Positions 1 to 7,082 of a DNA stretch of 17,801 bases are shown one piece after another. How positions within the stretch are numbered: the first letter of the stretch is position 1; the number at the start of each line of letters is the position of its first letter. Position numbers and translations under genes: made by a program. This stretch comes from a bacterium (GTDB lineage: Bacteria; CAIJMQ01; JAADFP01): NCBI GenBank assembly GCA_027021085.1, contig JALUVB010000024.1, forward strand, positions 1 through 17,801. The letters run 5' to 3'. The notes under the pieces were generated by a model. That model was not told the DNA's origin. It did no database searches and was given only the letters and a program-made list of their open reading frames with translations.

Positions 1-1917
1 CGGCTCTGGATGCTTAGATTTATTTCTTTCCTTCTCCTGTTGATACTTATTCTATCGCCCATTTTTATTTTTGAGAGGAAAAGCAAGGGAAAGTTAGCAG
101 TTCTCATTGATAATTCCTTGAGCATGTCTATTAGAGACCCGGAGTTTCCCGGGAGCAGGTTCTTTACCGCAAAAAAATTTTTGCAGGAGATGCTTCCTTC
201 TCTGAGGAAGAGATTCGAGGTGCATCTCTTCACTATTTCTCCCGGGTTGAAAGAGGTAAAAAAAGAAGAGTTAAAAGATTTACAGGCCACAGGGAAGGAG
301 ACAGATATTGACAGTGCCCTGCGTAATGTGGGAAAAAACAACGTTGATGCAGTGTTCCTTATTTCCGATGGTAATGCCACCTCTCCCATTAAGGATTCTC
401 CCTCTTTTCCCGTCTATACTCTGGGAATAGGAGGTAACGAGAATTATCCAGACATCCGCATTGAGGCGATTAGCGGCAAGAGGATGGTTTCTCCGGGGGA
501 AAACTTTACCCTGGAGGTACAGGTGGCTAATTCCCTGGGCAGGAAAGTTTCTACCGCGCTAATAGTAAAAGAGAAGGACAAAGTTATAGCAAAAAAGAAG
601 GTAGAGCTTGGCAGGGGGAAAAACAATTTACTCTTCAATCACACGTTTTTTAAGCAGGGCAAGCACTTATTGCAATTTGAAGTTTCACCCGTGGCAGGAG
701 ATTCTCTTCCGGATGATAACCGGAGAAATTTTCATCTGCTGGTGATGAGGGAAAGGGCAAAAGTATTTCTTATGGCAGGCAGAATCTCCTGGGAGGTGAA
801 ATACTTGAAAAAACTGCTGGAAGATAATCCCTCTTACCAACTAAAGTATTATATCCGCGCCGGGGAGAAGGTGTTCCTGGGGGAAAAGTTTCCCGGCACA
901 GAGGACCTCTCGCTTCTGATAATTTGTCAGCTTCCTTCTCCCTTACTCCCTCCCTGGGAGAGAGTAAAGAGTTGGCTGGAGGAAGGAGGAGGCGTAATAA
1001 TTATAGGGGATAATAATTCGTTCCCTTTGCAGGCACCATCTCAATGGGAGAAGATTCTGCCTTTGCAGGGATTGAAAGGATGGTCTCCCCGCCAATTTCC
1101 CCTTGCTTTCACCCCGGAAGGCAAGAATCATCCCATGTTTTCTGCTTTAAGTAGCAGCAACCTGCCTCCTGTCCAGGGGGCCTTGCTCTTTACCCGCATT
1201 TCCCCGGGTGGATTACCTCTCTTGAAGATTTCTTACCAGGGTAACAGGTTACCCATAGGGGGACTGTTGCGATACGGAAAAGGCAAAGTCTTTTTGCTGG
1301 GCACCCCTTCCACCTGGAGATGGAAATTGAAAGAAGAAGTTCCCTACTCTACATTCTGGCTCTCTATATTCGAATACTTTGTGCCCGCGCGAGAAAACAT
1401 AGAAGAAGGCTACATTGTTTACACTGATAAGGATTACTACTTGAAAGGAGAGAAAGTTAAGGTAATGGTAAAAGCGGGGAAAAAGGAAAGAGGTGGTGCT
1501 TCCCGGGATTTAAAAGGAAAGATTCTGCAAGGGAAGAAAAGTTATCCTTTTCGACTTCTCCCTTCTGCCCCCTATATGTTTTCTGCTGTCTTTTCTCCCC
1601 GGCACACAGGCAAATATACCTTTCAGGTAATTACTCCGGAGGGGGAAAGAAGTGGGGAATTTTATTACGGGGACCCTTTCATAGAATGGAAAGACACCTC
1701 GTTAAAAGAGGAATTCTTGCGGGAACTTGCGCTTCAGACCGGGGGGGAATATTTTTCTCCGGCTGCTTCGCCGGATTATGTGGATGCCCGGATAACGACA
1801 AAAAAAGGGAAAAACGTCTTTAGTACGCCGAGAGCACCCGCCCTCCTCTTCTATCTCTTAATTCTCCTGTTTCTTACCTTAGAATGGTTTCTCAGGAAGA
1901 GGTTTCATCTTCCCTGA
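1..1917 (+). CDS. BatA-like VWA / GATase-like membrane protein, probably 5'-partial
   Basis: Inner-membrane protein of the type with a VWA domain followed by a class I glutamine-amidotransferase-like domain; the role in this family is poorly known. Numbering from the first ATG at 10: hydrophobic segment at residues 4-21; VWA metal site DNSLS (D34, S36, S38), T98 in a TDIDSAL stretch and an SDG motif at D120; beta-rich middle; GATase-like fold near 300-340 with a GGGVIIIGD stretch; C-terminal membrane helix about 610-629 followed by basic residues. Relatives normally carry another membrane segment and more sequence before this point, and the frame is open to base 1 (Arg-Leu-Trp before the Met). 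I therefore think the true start lies upstream of the window. The 3' end overlaps the convergent isomerase gene by 26 bp, leaving no room for a separate terminator. Family call is firm; the start is not. Confidence 0.85.
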   Translation, partial: RLWMLRFISFLLLLILILSPIFIFERKSKGKLAVLIDNSLSMSIRDPEFPGSRFFTAKKFLQEMLPSLRKRFEVHLFTISPGLKEVKKEELKDLQATGKETDIDSALRNVGKNNVDAVFLISDGNATSPIKDSPSFPVYTLGIGGNENYPDIRIEAISGKRMVSPGENFTLEVQVANSLGRKVSTALIVKEKDKVIAKKKVELGRGKNNLLFNHTFFKQGKHLLQFEVSPVAGDSLPDDNRRNFHLLVMRERAKVFLMAGRISWEVKYLKKLLEDNPSYQLKYYIRAGEKVFLGEKFPGTEDLSLLIICQLPSPLLPPWERVKSWLEEGGGVIIIGDNNSFPLQAPSQWEKILPLQGLKGWSPRQFPLAFTPEGKNHPMFSALSSSNLPPVQGALLFTRISPGGLPLLKISYQGNRLPIGGLLRYGKGKVFLLGTPSTWRWKLKEEVPYSTFWLSIFEYFVPARENIEEGYIVYTDKDYYLKGEKVKVMVKAGKKERGGASRDLKGKILQGKKSYPFRLLPSAPYMFSAVFSPRHTGKYTFQVITPEGERSGEFYYGDPFIEWKDTSLKEEFLRELALQTGGEYFSPAASPDYVDARITTKKGKNVFSTPRAPALLFYLLILLFLTLEWFLRKRFHLP

Positions 1918-2902
1918 GCAACTTTTCTTCCCGCAAGATAAGTTCCAGTACCTTTTTGCCGATATCTGGCAGCAGTTTATACTCGGGGAGCAATTCTATC
2001 TGGGAAAGAGGGACTTTCTCCTTTATTTGTCCCAGCAAGTTTTCCACCTTTTTGAGGTAAGCAAACTCGGGTAAATCGTAGAGAACCGGGGGCTTGCCAT
2101 GGTTCGCCATCCCCCAGCCGTAGATTATATCTGAAACGGGAGAAGCTACTACCGGATGACAACCGCCCGGTAAGACAATTATGCTTTTATCTCTCACTAT
2201 AAAGGAAAGCCAGATGTCCAGGTCTTTGTCAAATACCAGCTGCACAGGATAAGAACCTATTTCTTCGCCTTTGAAGCGGGAAATGTGGTAGTAAACCTCC
2301 TCGTGGTCTGACTGGTTACCGGATGGGTCATCAAAATCGTGTATATGCAGAGGGGTGCCTGACCATAGGCCGGGAGGGGAATAGGTTTCCCCTACGGTAA
2401 GATTGCTTGTTTCATTACCCGGGGTTACCAGGGTTACCACGTCTCTTCTCCAGAAGGCTTCTCCCCGGGAAGCGTATTTTTTACTCCCCTTGGGAACAAA
2501 GCAGGCCGGGAGGTCTTTTAAAGCGGGTGCACTATAAAATATCACCTCTCCTTCTCCGCTCAGGGTAAAGCGGGAATCACTTCCCACGTAAATGGCAGAA
2601 GCATTGCTTTCTCCGTAGGGAGGGGAAAACGGCCCTCCCTTCCTGTCTCCTTCCCATGCCTTACCCTCCACCTCTATCCTGAAAAACCCTTCCTGTGGCA
2701 CCAACACTATTTCCCTGTCCCCCGTTTCCCTTTGGAAGGGTCCTTCCTTGAGGTCATAGATACCAAATCCCAGTATGTCAAGCGGTACTTCCGGCGAGGA
2801 GGGGTCAAGAATTGTGCCTTTGCCGCCTCCCTGGTAGGGGAAGAGTAATTTTGCCTTGCCTGACTTAATTTCCCGGGCATACTTTTTAATTGCAGTTGCC
2901 AT
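1892..2902 (-). CDS. iolB: 5-deoxy-glucuronate isomerase family protein (IolB/KduI cupin)
   Basis: Cytosolic bicupin of the KduI/IolB family. IolB interconverts 5-deoxy-glucuronate and 5-dehydro-2-deoxy-gluconate in inositol breakdown. Seen: a conserved block near residues 164-205 with ETSNLTVGE, then HIHD (H186, H188) and EEVYYH (E201/E202), and GGCHPV (H249). These match the three-His/one-Glu metal site of the family. The first about 270 residues cover the usual IolB length. A further about 65 residues, predicted mostly helical, extend the C-terminus and are not typical. The start ATG at 2902 has an AGGAGGG ribosome site just upstream and an extended -10 behind it. No other inositol or uronate catabolism gene is in the window, so the exact substrate (IolB versus another KduI-like reaction) is open. 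It is transcribed opposite to all its neighbours and converges on the VWA gene. Confidence 0.8.
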   Translation of the reverse strand: MATAIKKYAREIKSGKAKLLFPYQGGGKGTILDPSSPEVPLDILGFGIYDLKEGPFQRETGDREIVLVPQEGFFRIEVEGKAWEGDRKGGPFSPPYGESNASAIYVGSDSRFTLSGEGEVIFYSAPALKDLPACFVPKGSKKYASRGEAFWRRDVVTLVTPGNETSNLTVGETYSPPGLWSGTPLHIHDFDDPSGNQSDHEEVYYHISRFKGEEIGSYPVQLVFDKDLDIWLSFIVRDKSIIVLPGGCHPVVASPVSDIIYGWGMANHGKPPVLYDLPEFAYLKKVENLLGQIKEKVPLSQIELLPEYKLLPDIGKKVLELILREEKLLREDETSS

Positions 2903-2921
2903 GGCTTAACCCTCCTGCCGA

Positions 2922-2930
2922 ATTTTAACA
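2922..2930 (-). promoter_or_regulatory. Extended -10 promoter for the iolB-type gene
   Basis: On the minus strand the bases read TGTTAAAAT, an extended -10 (TGn plus TAAAAT). No good -35 is seen at the usual distance. Transcription would start about 13 bases before the ATG, right at the ribosome site. It lies back to back with the promoter of the CBM9-like gene. Confidence 0.4.
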
Positions 2931-2934
2931 CAGG

Positions 2935-2962
2935 TTGAAAAGAGAAAAAAAGCGGCTATAAT
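2935..2962 (+). promoter_or_regulatory. Sigma70-type promoter for the CBM9-like gene
   Basis: TTGAAA (2935-2940), 16-base spacer, TATAAT (2957-2962). The predicted start, about 2969, lies just ahead of the strong ribosome site AAGGAGGG (2975-2982) and the ATG at 2988. The -35 is only a few bases from the -10 of the divergent gene, so the two promoters may interfere with each other. Confidence 0.6.
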
Positions 2963-2987
2963 ATTAGAAGAAACAAGGAGGGATGAA

Positions 2988-3782
2988 ATGAAAAAAGAAA
3001 AGTGGGTTTTTATTTGTTTAATTGTGGGTGTTTCTTTATTTAATCTTGGTTTTATTAAAATCTTTCGGCCCCCTACTCCCAAGCAAGAAGAAGGGAAAAA
3101 ACCGTATCTTTGCCGCAAAGTGACAGGCAAGATAACAATAGACGGCAAGCTGGATGAAAAAGCGTGGAAATCCGCGGACGTTATAGATACTTTTTACCTT
3201 TTGCGAAAAAGTCCCAAGGATGAAATCAAGCCGGCTGTATCCAGGACCGTGGCACGCTTATTATGGGATGACGAGTTTCTCTACATAGGAATAGAGGCCC
3301 AGGATAAGGATATCTGGGCGACAATTACGGAACACGACGGAAAACTCTGGACAGAAGATGTGCTGGAATTATTTATCAAGCCGGACAAGAATAACCCTGC
3401 TTATTATGAATTCGAATTCAGCCCTAAGAATGTGGTCCTGGACTTGATAATACCCCGGAGAGGTTCCCGTTCCTTTGCCTTTTCCAAGAGGTACGAGTCT
3501 AATCTTAAAAGCGCGGTGAAAGTGTATGGAACCCTGGAAAACTGGAAGGATAAGGATGAAAAATGGGTTCTGGAGGTAGCCATACCTTTTACTGCTTTTA
3601 AAGAAACAGTACCGCCGCCCCGGGTAGGCAGCGAGTGGACTTTTGCCGTATGCAGGTATAACTACTCAGTTTATCTCCCGGCGAGTTACACTAATGCAAA
3701 AGAACTCTCCACTTCCACGCCTTTTTCCGCTTATTCCTTCCATCGCTACGAGGATTATGCTCCCCTGAAGTTTGTGGAATGA
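2988..3782 (+). CDS. CBM9-like (carbohydrate-binding family 9-like) membrane-anchored protein
   Basis: Exported or membrane-anchored protein with one family 9-like carbohydrate-binding domain. Residues about 6-24 form a hydrophobic N-terminal anchor or signal after a KKEK start. From about residue 45 the typical opening ITIDGKLDEKAWKSAD is followed by RLLWDDEFLYIGIEAQD, EDVLELFIKP and a YYEFEFSPKNVVLD stretch, which is the standard order of conserved blocks in this domain. No catalytic domain is attached. Such stand-alone proteins are common in bacteria that handle polysaccharides, but their ligands are mostly unknown. Start chosen for its strong AAGGAGGG site and the promoter directly upstream. 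The stop overlaps the next start as ATGA (3779-3782), so the AcpS-like ORF is probably translated by coupling. Confidence 0.8.
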   Translation: MKKEKWVFICLIVGVSLFNLGFIKIFRPPTPKQEEGKKPYLCRKVTGKITIDGKLDEKAWKSADVIDTFYLLRKSPKDEIKPAVSRTVARLLWDDEFLYIGIEAQDKDIWATITEHDGKLWTEDVLELFIKPDKNNPAYYEFEFSPKNVVLDLIIPRRGSRSFAFSKRYESNLKSAVKVYGTLENWKDKDEKWVLEVAIPFTAFKETVPPPRVGSEWTFAVCRYNYSVYLPASYTNAKELSTSTPFSAYSFHRYEDYAPLKFVE

Positions 3783-4129
3783 AGATAGAAGATGTGGGAA
3801 TATTTATCGTAGAAGTAGCACGTATAGAAGATACCATCAAAAAGTTCGGCAGAAAGTTTATTGAAAGAATTTTCCGCCCCGGAGAACTTCTCTCTCTTAA
3901 TCCCGTACATGTCTCAGGCAGACTGGCAGGGAAAATAGCGGTGAGCAAAGTTATCGGAACCCTATGCTATAAAGACATAGAAATTATTTCCCGGGGAGGC
4001 AAACCGGAAGTAAATCTGAAAGGCAAAGCCAGGGCCATGGCGGAGGAGAACAATATTTGCTCCATTAAGCTGAGCATTTCGCACGAAAAAAAACGAGCCA
4101 TAGCCGTGGCAGTGGGAATTGGACAATAG
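3779..4129 (+). CDS. AcpS-like protein (4'-phosphopantetheinyl transferase fold) lacking catalytic residues
   Basis: Length (116 residues) and sequence follow holo-ACP synthase AcpS, which moves phosphopantetheine from CoA to acyl carrier protein. Conserved pieces: VGI-IVEVARIED at 6-18, KKFGRKFIERIF at 21-32, RLAGK at 48-52, YKDIEI at 64-69, GGKPEV and SISHEKKRAIAVAV near the end. The acidic Mg/catalytic Asp of the GIDIVE motif is Phe here (F9). The AAKE block that supplies the second acidic residue is missing: the sequence runs RLAGKIAVSKVIGT, as if about four residues were deleted, with another short deletion after GT. The reading frame is otherwise intact and coupled to the gene before it. 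I read it as a degenerate or non-catalytic AcpS paralogue; a decaying gene is possible. I withhold the symbol acpS because activity is doubtful. Confidence 0.7.
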   Translation: MKIEDVGIFIVEVARIEDTIKKFGRKFIERIFRPGELLSLNPVHVSGRLAGKIAVSKVIGTLCYKDIEIISRGGKPEVNLKGKARAMAEENNICSIKLSISHEKKRAIAVAVGIGQ

Positions 4130-4321
4130 ACTGAGAAAGCAGTGAACAGTAGCGGGTGTAGATAGTGGTGAGTAGTTAGGGAGGATATGAGATAGATGTG
4201 GAGTGATAGGCGCCCCGACATGCCTCGGGAACAATGGAGATCAGGAGGGACGGGCAGGGCATTTTCCGGACAGTCAACCTTAAAAGTTGCACATGGTGTT
4301 GTGTTTAGAGCTTAAAACAAT
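4130..4321 (+). other. 192-bp intergenic region, C-poor, with a small hairpin
   Basis: The first about 80 bases are rich in G, A and T with very little C, and are built of short GTAGATAG/GTGAGTAG-like words. At 4214-4229 CCCGA and TCGGG flank a six-base loop (five-pair hairpin, no T run). A weak promoter may lie just ahead of dnaG: TTGCAC at 4287-4292 and CTTAAA at 4311-4316, 18 bases apart. I see no gene or RNA family. Confidence 0.35.
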
Positions 4322-6001
4322 ATGCCTTCAATAATAGATGAGATACTTGCCCGGGCAGATATAGTGGAGGTGATTTCCTCCTACTATCCCTTGAAGAAAG
4401 CGGGCAAGAATTACAGGACAAACTGCCCTTTTCACCTGGAAAAAAAGCCTTCTTTTACCGTATCTCCTGAAAAGCAGATATTTCACTGCTTTGGTTGCGG
4501 AGCAGGAGGAAATGTTATCAACTTCATCATGCTGCAGGAGAAAGTGGAGAGAAGGGAAGCCGTAAAAATCCTGGCAGAAAGACTGGGAATAAGAATGGGG
4601 AGAGAAGATATCCGAACTCTTTCCCTTTACAAATTGTTGGGTGAGGCCTGCCGGATGTTTCATAATTTTCTTCTTTCCCCCCCGGGAAAAAGAGCATACG
4701 ATTACCTGAAAGAAAGAGGGATAACCCCGGAAACGCTGAAAAAGTTTTCTCTGGGATACGTACCCTCCGGAAGAGCCTGGTTCAACGAATTGAGGAAAAA
4801 GGCAGGAAGTGATGCCAATCTTCTCAAGACCGGGTTAGCCCTGGAGAAAGAAGGAAGAATATTTCCCTACTTCTGGGATAGGGTAATGTTCCCCATTTTT
4901 AACCTTTCAGGAAAAGTTACCGGTTTTGGCGGCAGAATGCTGAGGGAAGGAGAACCGAAATACTTGAACTCTCCTGAAACTCCTATATTTGAGAAGGGTA
5001 CGATTCTCTACGGACTGAATATTTCCCGGGGAGAAATTGCAAAAAAGAAAACAGCCATACTCGTAGAGGGGTACATGGATTTGTTGGCCCTGTACCAGGC
5101 AGGGATTGAAAATGTCTGTGCTTCTCTGGGGACTTCTTTTACTCCCTATCAGGCTTCCCTCCTGCGGAGATTTGCGGAGAGGGTGATTATTCTCTACGAC
5201 CCGGATGAAGCAGGACAGGATGCCAGTTTAAGAGCCCTGGAATCCCTCTGGAATGAGGGGATAAAGGTAGGAGTGGTGGTGCTCCCTTCCGGCGATGACC
5301 CGGATTCCTATCTCAAACACAAGGGCAAAGATAAACTCCTGCAACTTCTGGAAAGTGCCCAGGATGGTTTCGAATTTTACTTTAACAGGCTGAAAGAAAA
5401 AGAAGGGGGAAATACGAGAAAGATTATGGAACGATGTTTTTATTTCTGGCAGGACCTGAAGGATGTATGGATGCGGGATACCCTGATTCAGCGGGGGGCA
5501 GAATTATTGAATATTGATGTCTCCGTTCTCAAGGATGCCTGGAAGAGTTTCAGAAAGAAGAAATGGTCTGCTGTTACCGAATCTTTCACCTTGCTGGCCA
5601 ATCCGGAGGAGCAATATCTCCTTTCCCTCTTTTTAAATTTCCCTTCTGTCAGAGATAAAATTTTTGCCGAGTTGCCCCTGGAGGAAATAGAAGACCCGGC
5701 TATTTCCCGCATTTTTGCCCTGCTTAAGGAAAAAAGAGAAAGCACCTTTTCCCTCTCCGCTTTTTTAGAGAGCCTGGAAGAGAAAGAAAAAAAATACGTA
5801 TCTGCACTTCTATTGAGGGGCATTCCCCACTCTGACCCGGAGAAGGAATGCAATGATTGCCTGAGAAAGATAAAAGAACAGCGCACCCGTAAAAAAATCA
5901 GAGAACTGCAGGAAGAAATAAAGCGTGTGGCAAAAGGGAGTGAAGAAGAAAAAAACCTGTTGAAGAAACTACAGGAATTAATGAGAAGAGATACAACATA
6001 A
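4322..6001 (+). CDS. dnaG: DNA primase DnaG
   Basis: Makes RNA primers for DNA replication, working with the replicative helicase at the fork. N-terminal zinc-binding domain of CHC2 type with C35, H38, C56 and C59. A primase core follows, then the Toprim domain with LVEGYMD (E249, D253) and LYDPDEAG (D293, D295), the acidic metal-binding set. The C-terminal region from about 360 is helix-rich, with a lysine/glutamate coiled stretch at the end, and corresponds to the helicase-interacting part. 559 residues is at the short end of the normal range. The start is set by homology: the DIVEVISSYYPLKKAGKNY stretch before the zinc site is in place. No clear Shine-Dalgarno precedes this ATG. The usual partner rpoD does not follow. 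Confidence 0.95.
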   Translation: MPSIIDEILARADIVEVISSYYPLKKAGKNYRTNCPFHLEKKPSFTVSPEKQIFHCFGCGAGGNVINFIMLQEKVERREAVKILAERLGIRMGREDIRTLSLYKLLGEACRMFHNFLLSPPGKRAYDYLKERGITPETLKKFSLGYVPSGRAWFNELRKKAGSDANLLKTGLALEKEGRIFPYFWDRVMFPIFNLSGKVTGFGGRMLREGEPKYLNSPETPIFEKGTILYGLNISRGEIAKKKTAILVEGYMDLLALYQAGIENVCASLGTSFTPYQASLLRRFAERVIILYDPDEAGQDASLRALESLWNEGIKVGVVVLPSGDDPDSYLKHKGKDKLLQLLESAQDGFEFYFNRLKEKEGGNTRKIMERCFYFWQDLKDVWMRDTLIQRGAELLNIDVSVLKDAWKSFRKKKWSAVTESFTLLANPEEQYLLSLFLNFPSVRDKIFAELPLEEIEDPAISRIFALLKEKRESTFSLSAFLESLEEKEKKYVSALLLRGIPHSDPEKECNDCLRKIKEQRTRKKIRELQEEIKRVAKGSEEEKNLLKKLQELMRRDTT

Positions 6002-6005
6002 ATAA

Positions 6006-6014
6006 TGGTATAAT
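6006..6014 (+). promoter_or_regulatory. Extended -10 promoter ahead of exbB-exbD-tyrA
   Basis: TGGTATAAT is a perfect extended -10 (TGn plus TATAAT) five bases after the dnaG stop. No good -35 is seen. The start site would be about 6021, at the GGAGG of the small leader ORF, so the transcript would have only about ten bases of leader. Confidence 0.5.
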
Positions 6015-6031
6015 TTGGAGGAAAGTAGAAG

Positions 6032-6064
6032 ATGAGAACCCTAAATAAGATAGTGAGTATTTAA
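6032..6064 (+). CDS. Possible 10-codon leader ORF upstream of exbB
   Basis: ATG at 6032 reads MRTLNKIVSI and stops at 6062-6064. A GGAGG site (6017-6021) lies ten bases before it, and the exbB ATG starts two bases after its stop with no ribosome site of its own. This arrangement suggests that ribosomes load on the leader and restart at exbB. The peptide has no run of rare or amino-acid-specific codons that would point to attenuation. It could be chance, with the GGAGG merely left over from an earlier start. Confidence 0.35.
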   Translation: MRTLNKIVSI

Positions 6065-6066
6065 AA

Positions 6067-6684
6067 ATGTGGGATTTTATTGTAAGGGGAGGATACCTTA
6101 TGTATCCTCTTCTTTTCTGCTCAATCTTATCTCTTGCCGTTATCATTGAGAGAGTAATCTCCCTTTCCCAGAAAGCGATTTACCGGCTGCCTTTCATTGA
6201 AAAAATAAAAGAATTTATTACCCGGGGCAAGATTCTTGAAGCCATAGAATTCTGCGAGAACTATAATTTGCCTCTTTCCCGGGTAGTAAAAGCAGGTCTT
6301 ATACACCATGACCGCAGCAGGGAAGTGATAAAAGAAGCGATGGAAACCCAGATAACCGAGGAAATACCGCAGCTTGAGAAATTTCTGGGTGTTCTGGCTA
6401 CGCTGGCTGCCATATCTCCCCTTCTCGGTCTTCTGGGCACCGTATCAGGGATGGTGCGCGTATTTGCTGCCATAGAGAGTGCAGGGGGGCAGGTTGACCC
6501 GGGCACCCTGGCAGGTGGTATCTGGGAGGCTCTTCTCACCACTGTTTTCGGGCTGCTGATTGCCATTCCCTCCCTGGTAGCCTATAACTATTTTACTGCC
6601 CGGGTACGGGCCCTGGTGCAGGAGATGGAGCTTGCCTCTAGAAATGTGGTGGAGATAATAGAAACTTCGGAAGGCCCCGTATGA
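6067..6684 (+). CDS. exbB: ExbB/TolQ/MotA-family proton channel protein
   Basis: Inner-membrane subunit of an ExbB-ExbD or TolQ-TolR type motor, which uses proton flow to energise outer-membrane or periplasmic processes. 205 residues, with a membrane helix near 10-30 (GGYLMYPLLFCSILSLAVII), a cytoplasmic loop, and two helices near 115-140 and 155-180. The signature ISPLLGLLGTVSGMVRVF and the GGIWEALLTTVFGLLIAIP stretch are the conserved channel region. The next gene, exbD, overlaps it by four bases (ATGA, 6681-6684). No in-frame start exists upstream because a stop lies at 6046-6048. Which system it drives (TonB-like, Tol-like or other) cannot be told: no tonB, tolA or receptor is in the window. 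Confidence 0.9.
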   Translation: MWDFIVRGGYLMYPLLFCSILSLAVIIERVISLSQKAIYRLPFIEKIKEFITRGKILEAIEFCENYNLPLSRVVKAGLIHHDRSREVIKEAMETQITEEIPQLEKFLGVLATLAAISPLLGLLGTVSGMVRVFAAIESAGGQVDPGTLAGGIWEALLTTVFGLLIAIPSLVAYNYFTARVRALVQEMELASRNVVEIIETSEGPV

Positions 6685-7082
6685 GAGAGAGGCGCAATTT
6701 TATTATCTGGCCTGAGCTCACTCCTTTAGTGGATGTAGTCTTTATCCTGCTGATTTTCTTCGCGCTTTCCTCTTCTTTTCTTATCCTGCCCGGGGTAAAG
6801 ATAAAACTGCCTGCCTCAGGGTTTGCCTGGAAGAAAGAAAAAAGCGAGATTCATATTACTCTTACATACGACAACCTGCTTTTCCTGGAGAATAAGCCAA
6901 TCTCCTGGGACCAGCTTCCCCTTATCCTGCACCGGGAGTCGCTTCGCTACTCTTCGCCGCTTCTCATTATCCAGGCGGACAAGGATGTGCGGTATGGCAA
7001 AGTGGTGAAGGTAATGGACCTGGCCAGAGAGGCGGGGATAAAAAGATTTGCTATTGCCACGGAAAGAAAAAAAGAAAAATGA
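6681..7082 (+). CDS. exbD: ExbD/TolR-family protein
   Basis: Partner of ExbB: a single-pass inner-membrane protein with a periplasmic domain. 133 residues. The membrane helix at about 14-33 holds the key proton-carrying Asp (D18, in ELTPLVDVVFILLIFF). The periplasmic part contains the usual PLLIIQADKDVRYGKVVKVMD block, typical of ExbD (ADKxVxYGxVVxVMD). The start overlaps the exbB stop and the stop overlaps the tyrA start, both as ATGA, so the three genes are one translational unit. Confidence 0.9.
   Translation: MRERRNFIIWPELTPLVDVVFILLIFFALSSSFLILPGVKIKLPASGFAWKKEKSEIHITLTYDNLLFLENKPISWDQLPLILHRESLRYSSPLLIIQADKDVRYGKVVKVMDLAREAGIKRFAIATERKKEK

Noticed and set aside
5488-5886. 132-codon minus-strand ORF inside dnaG
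   Set aside because: Antisense shadow; serine/phenylalanine-rich from reading purine-rich coding DNA backwards.
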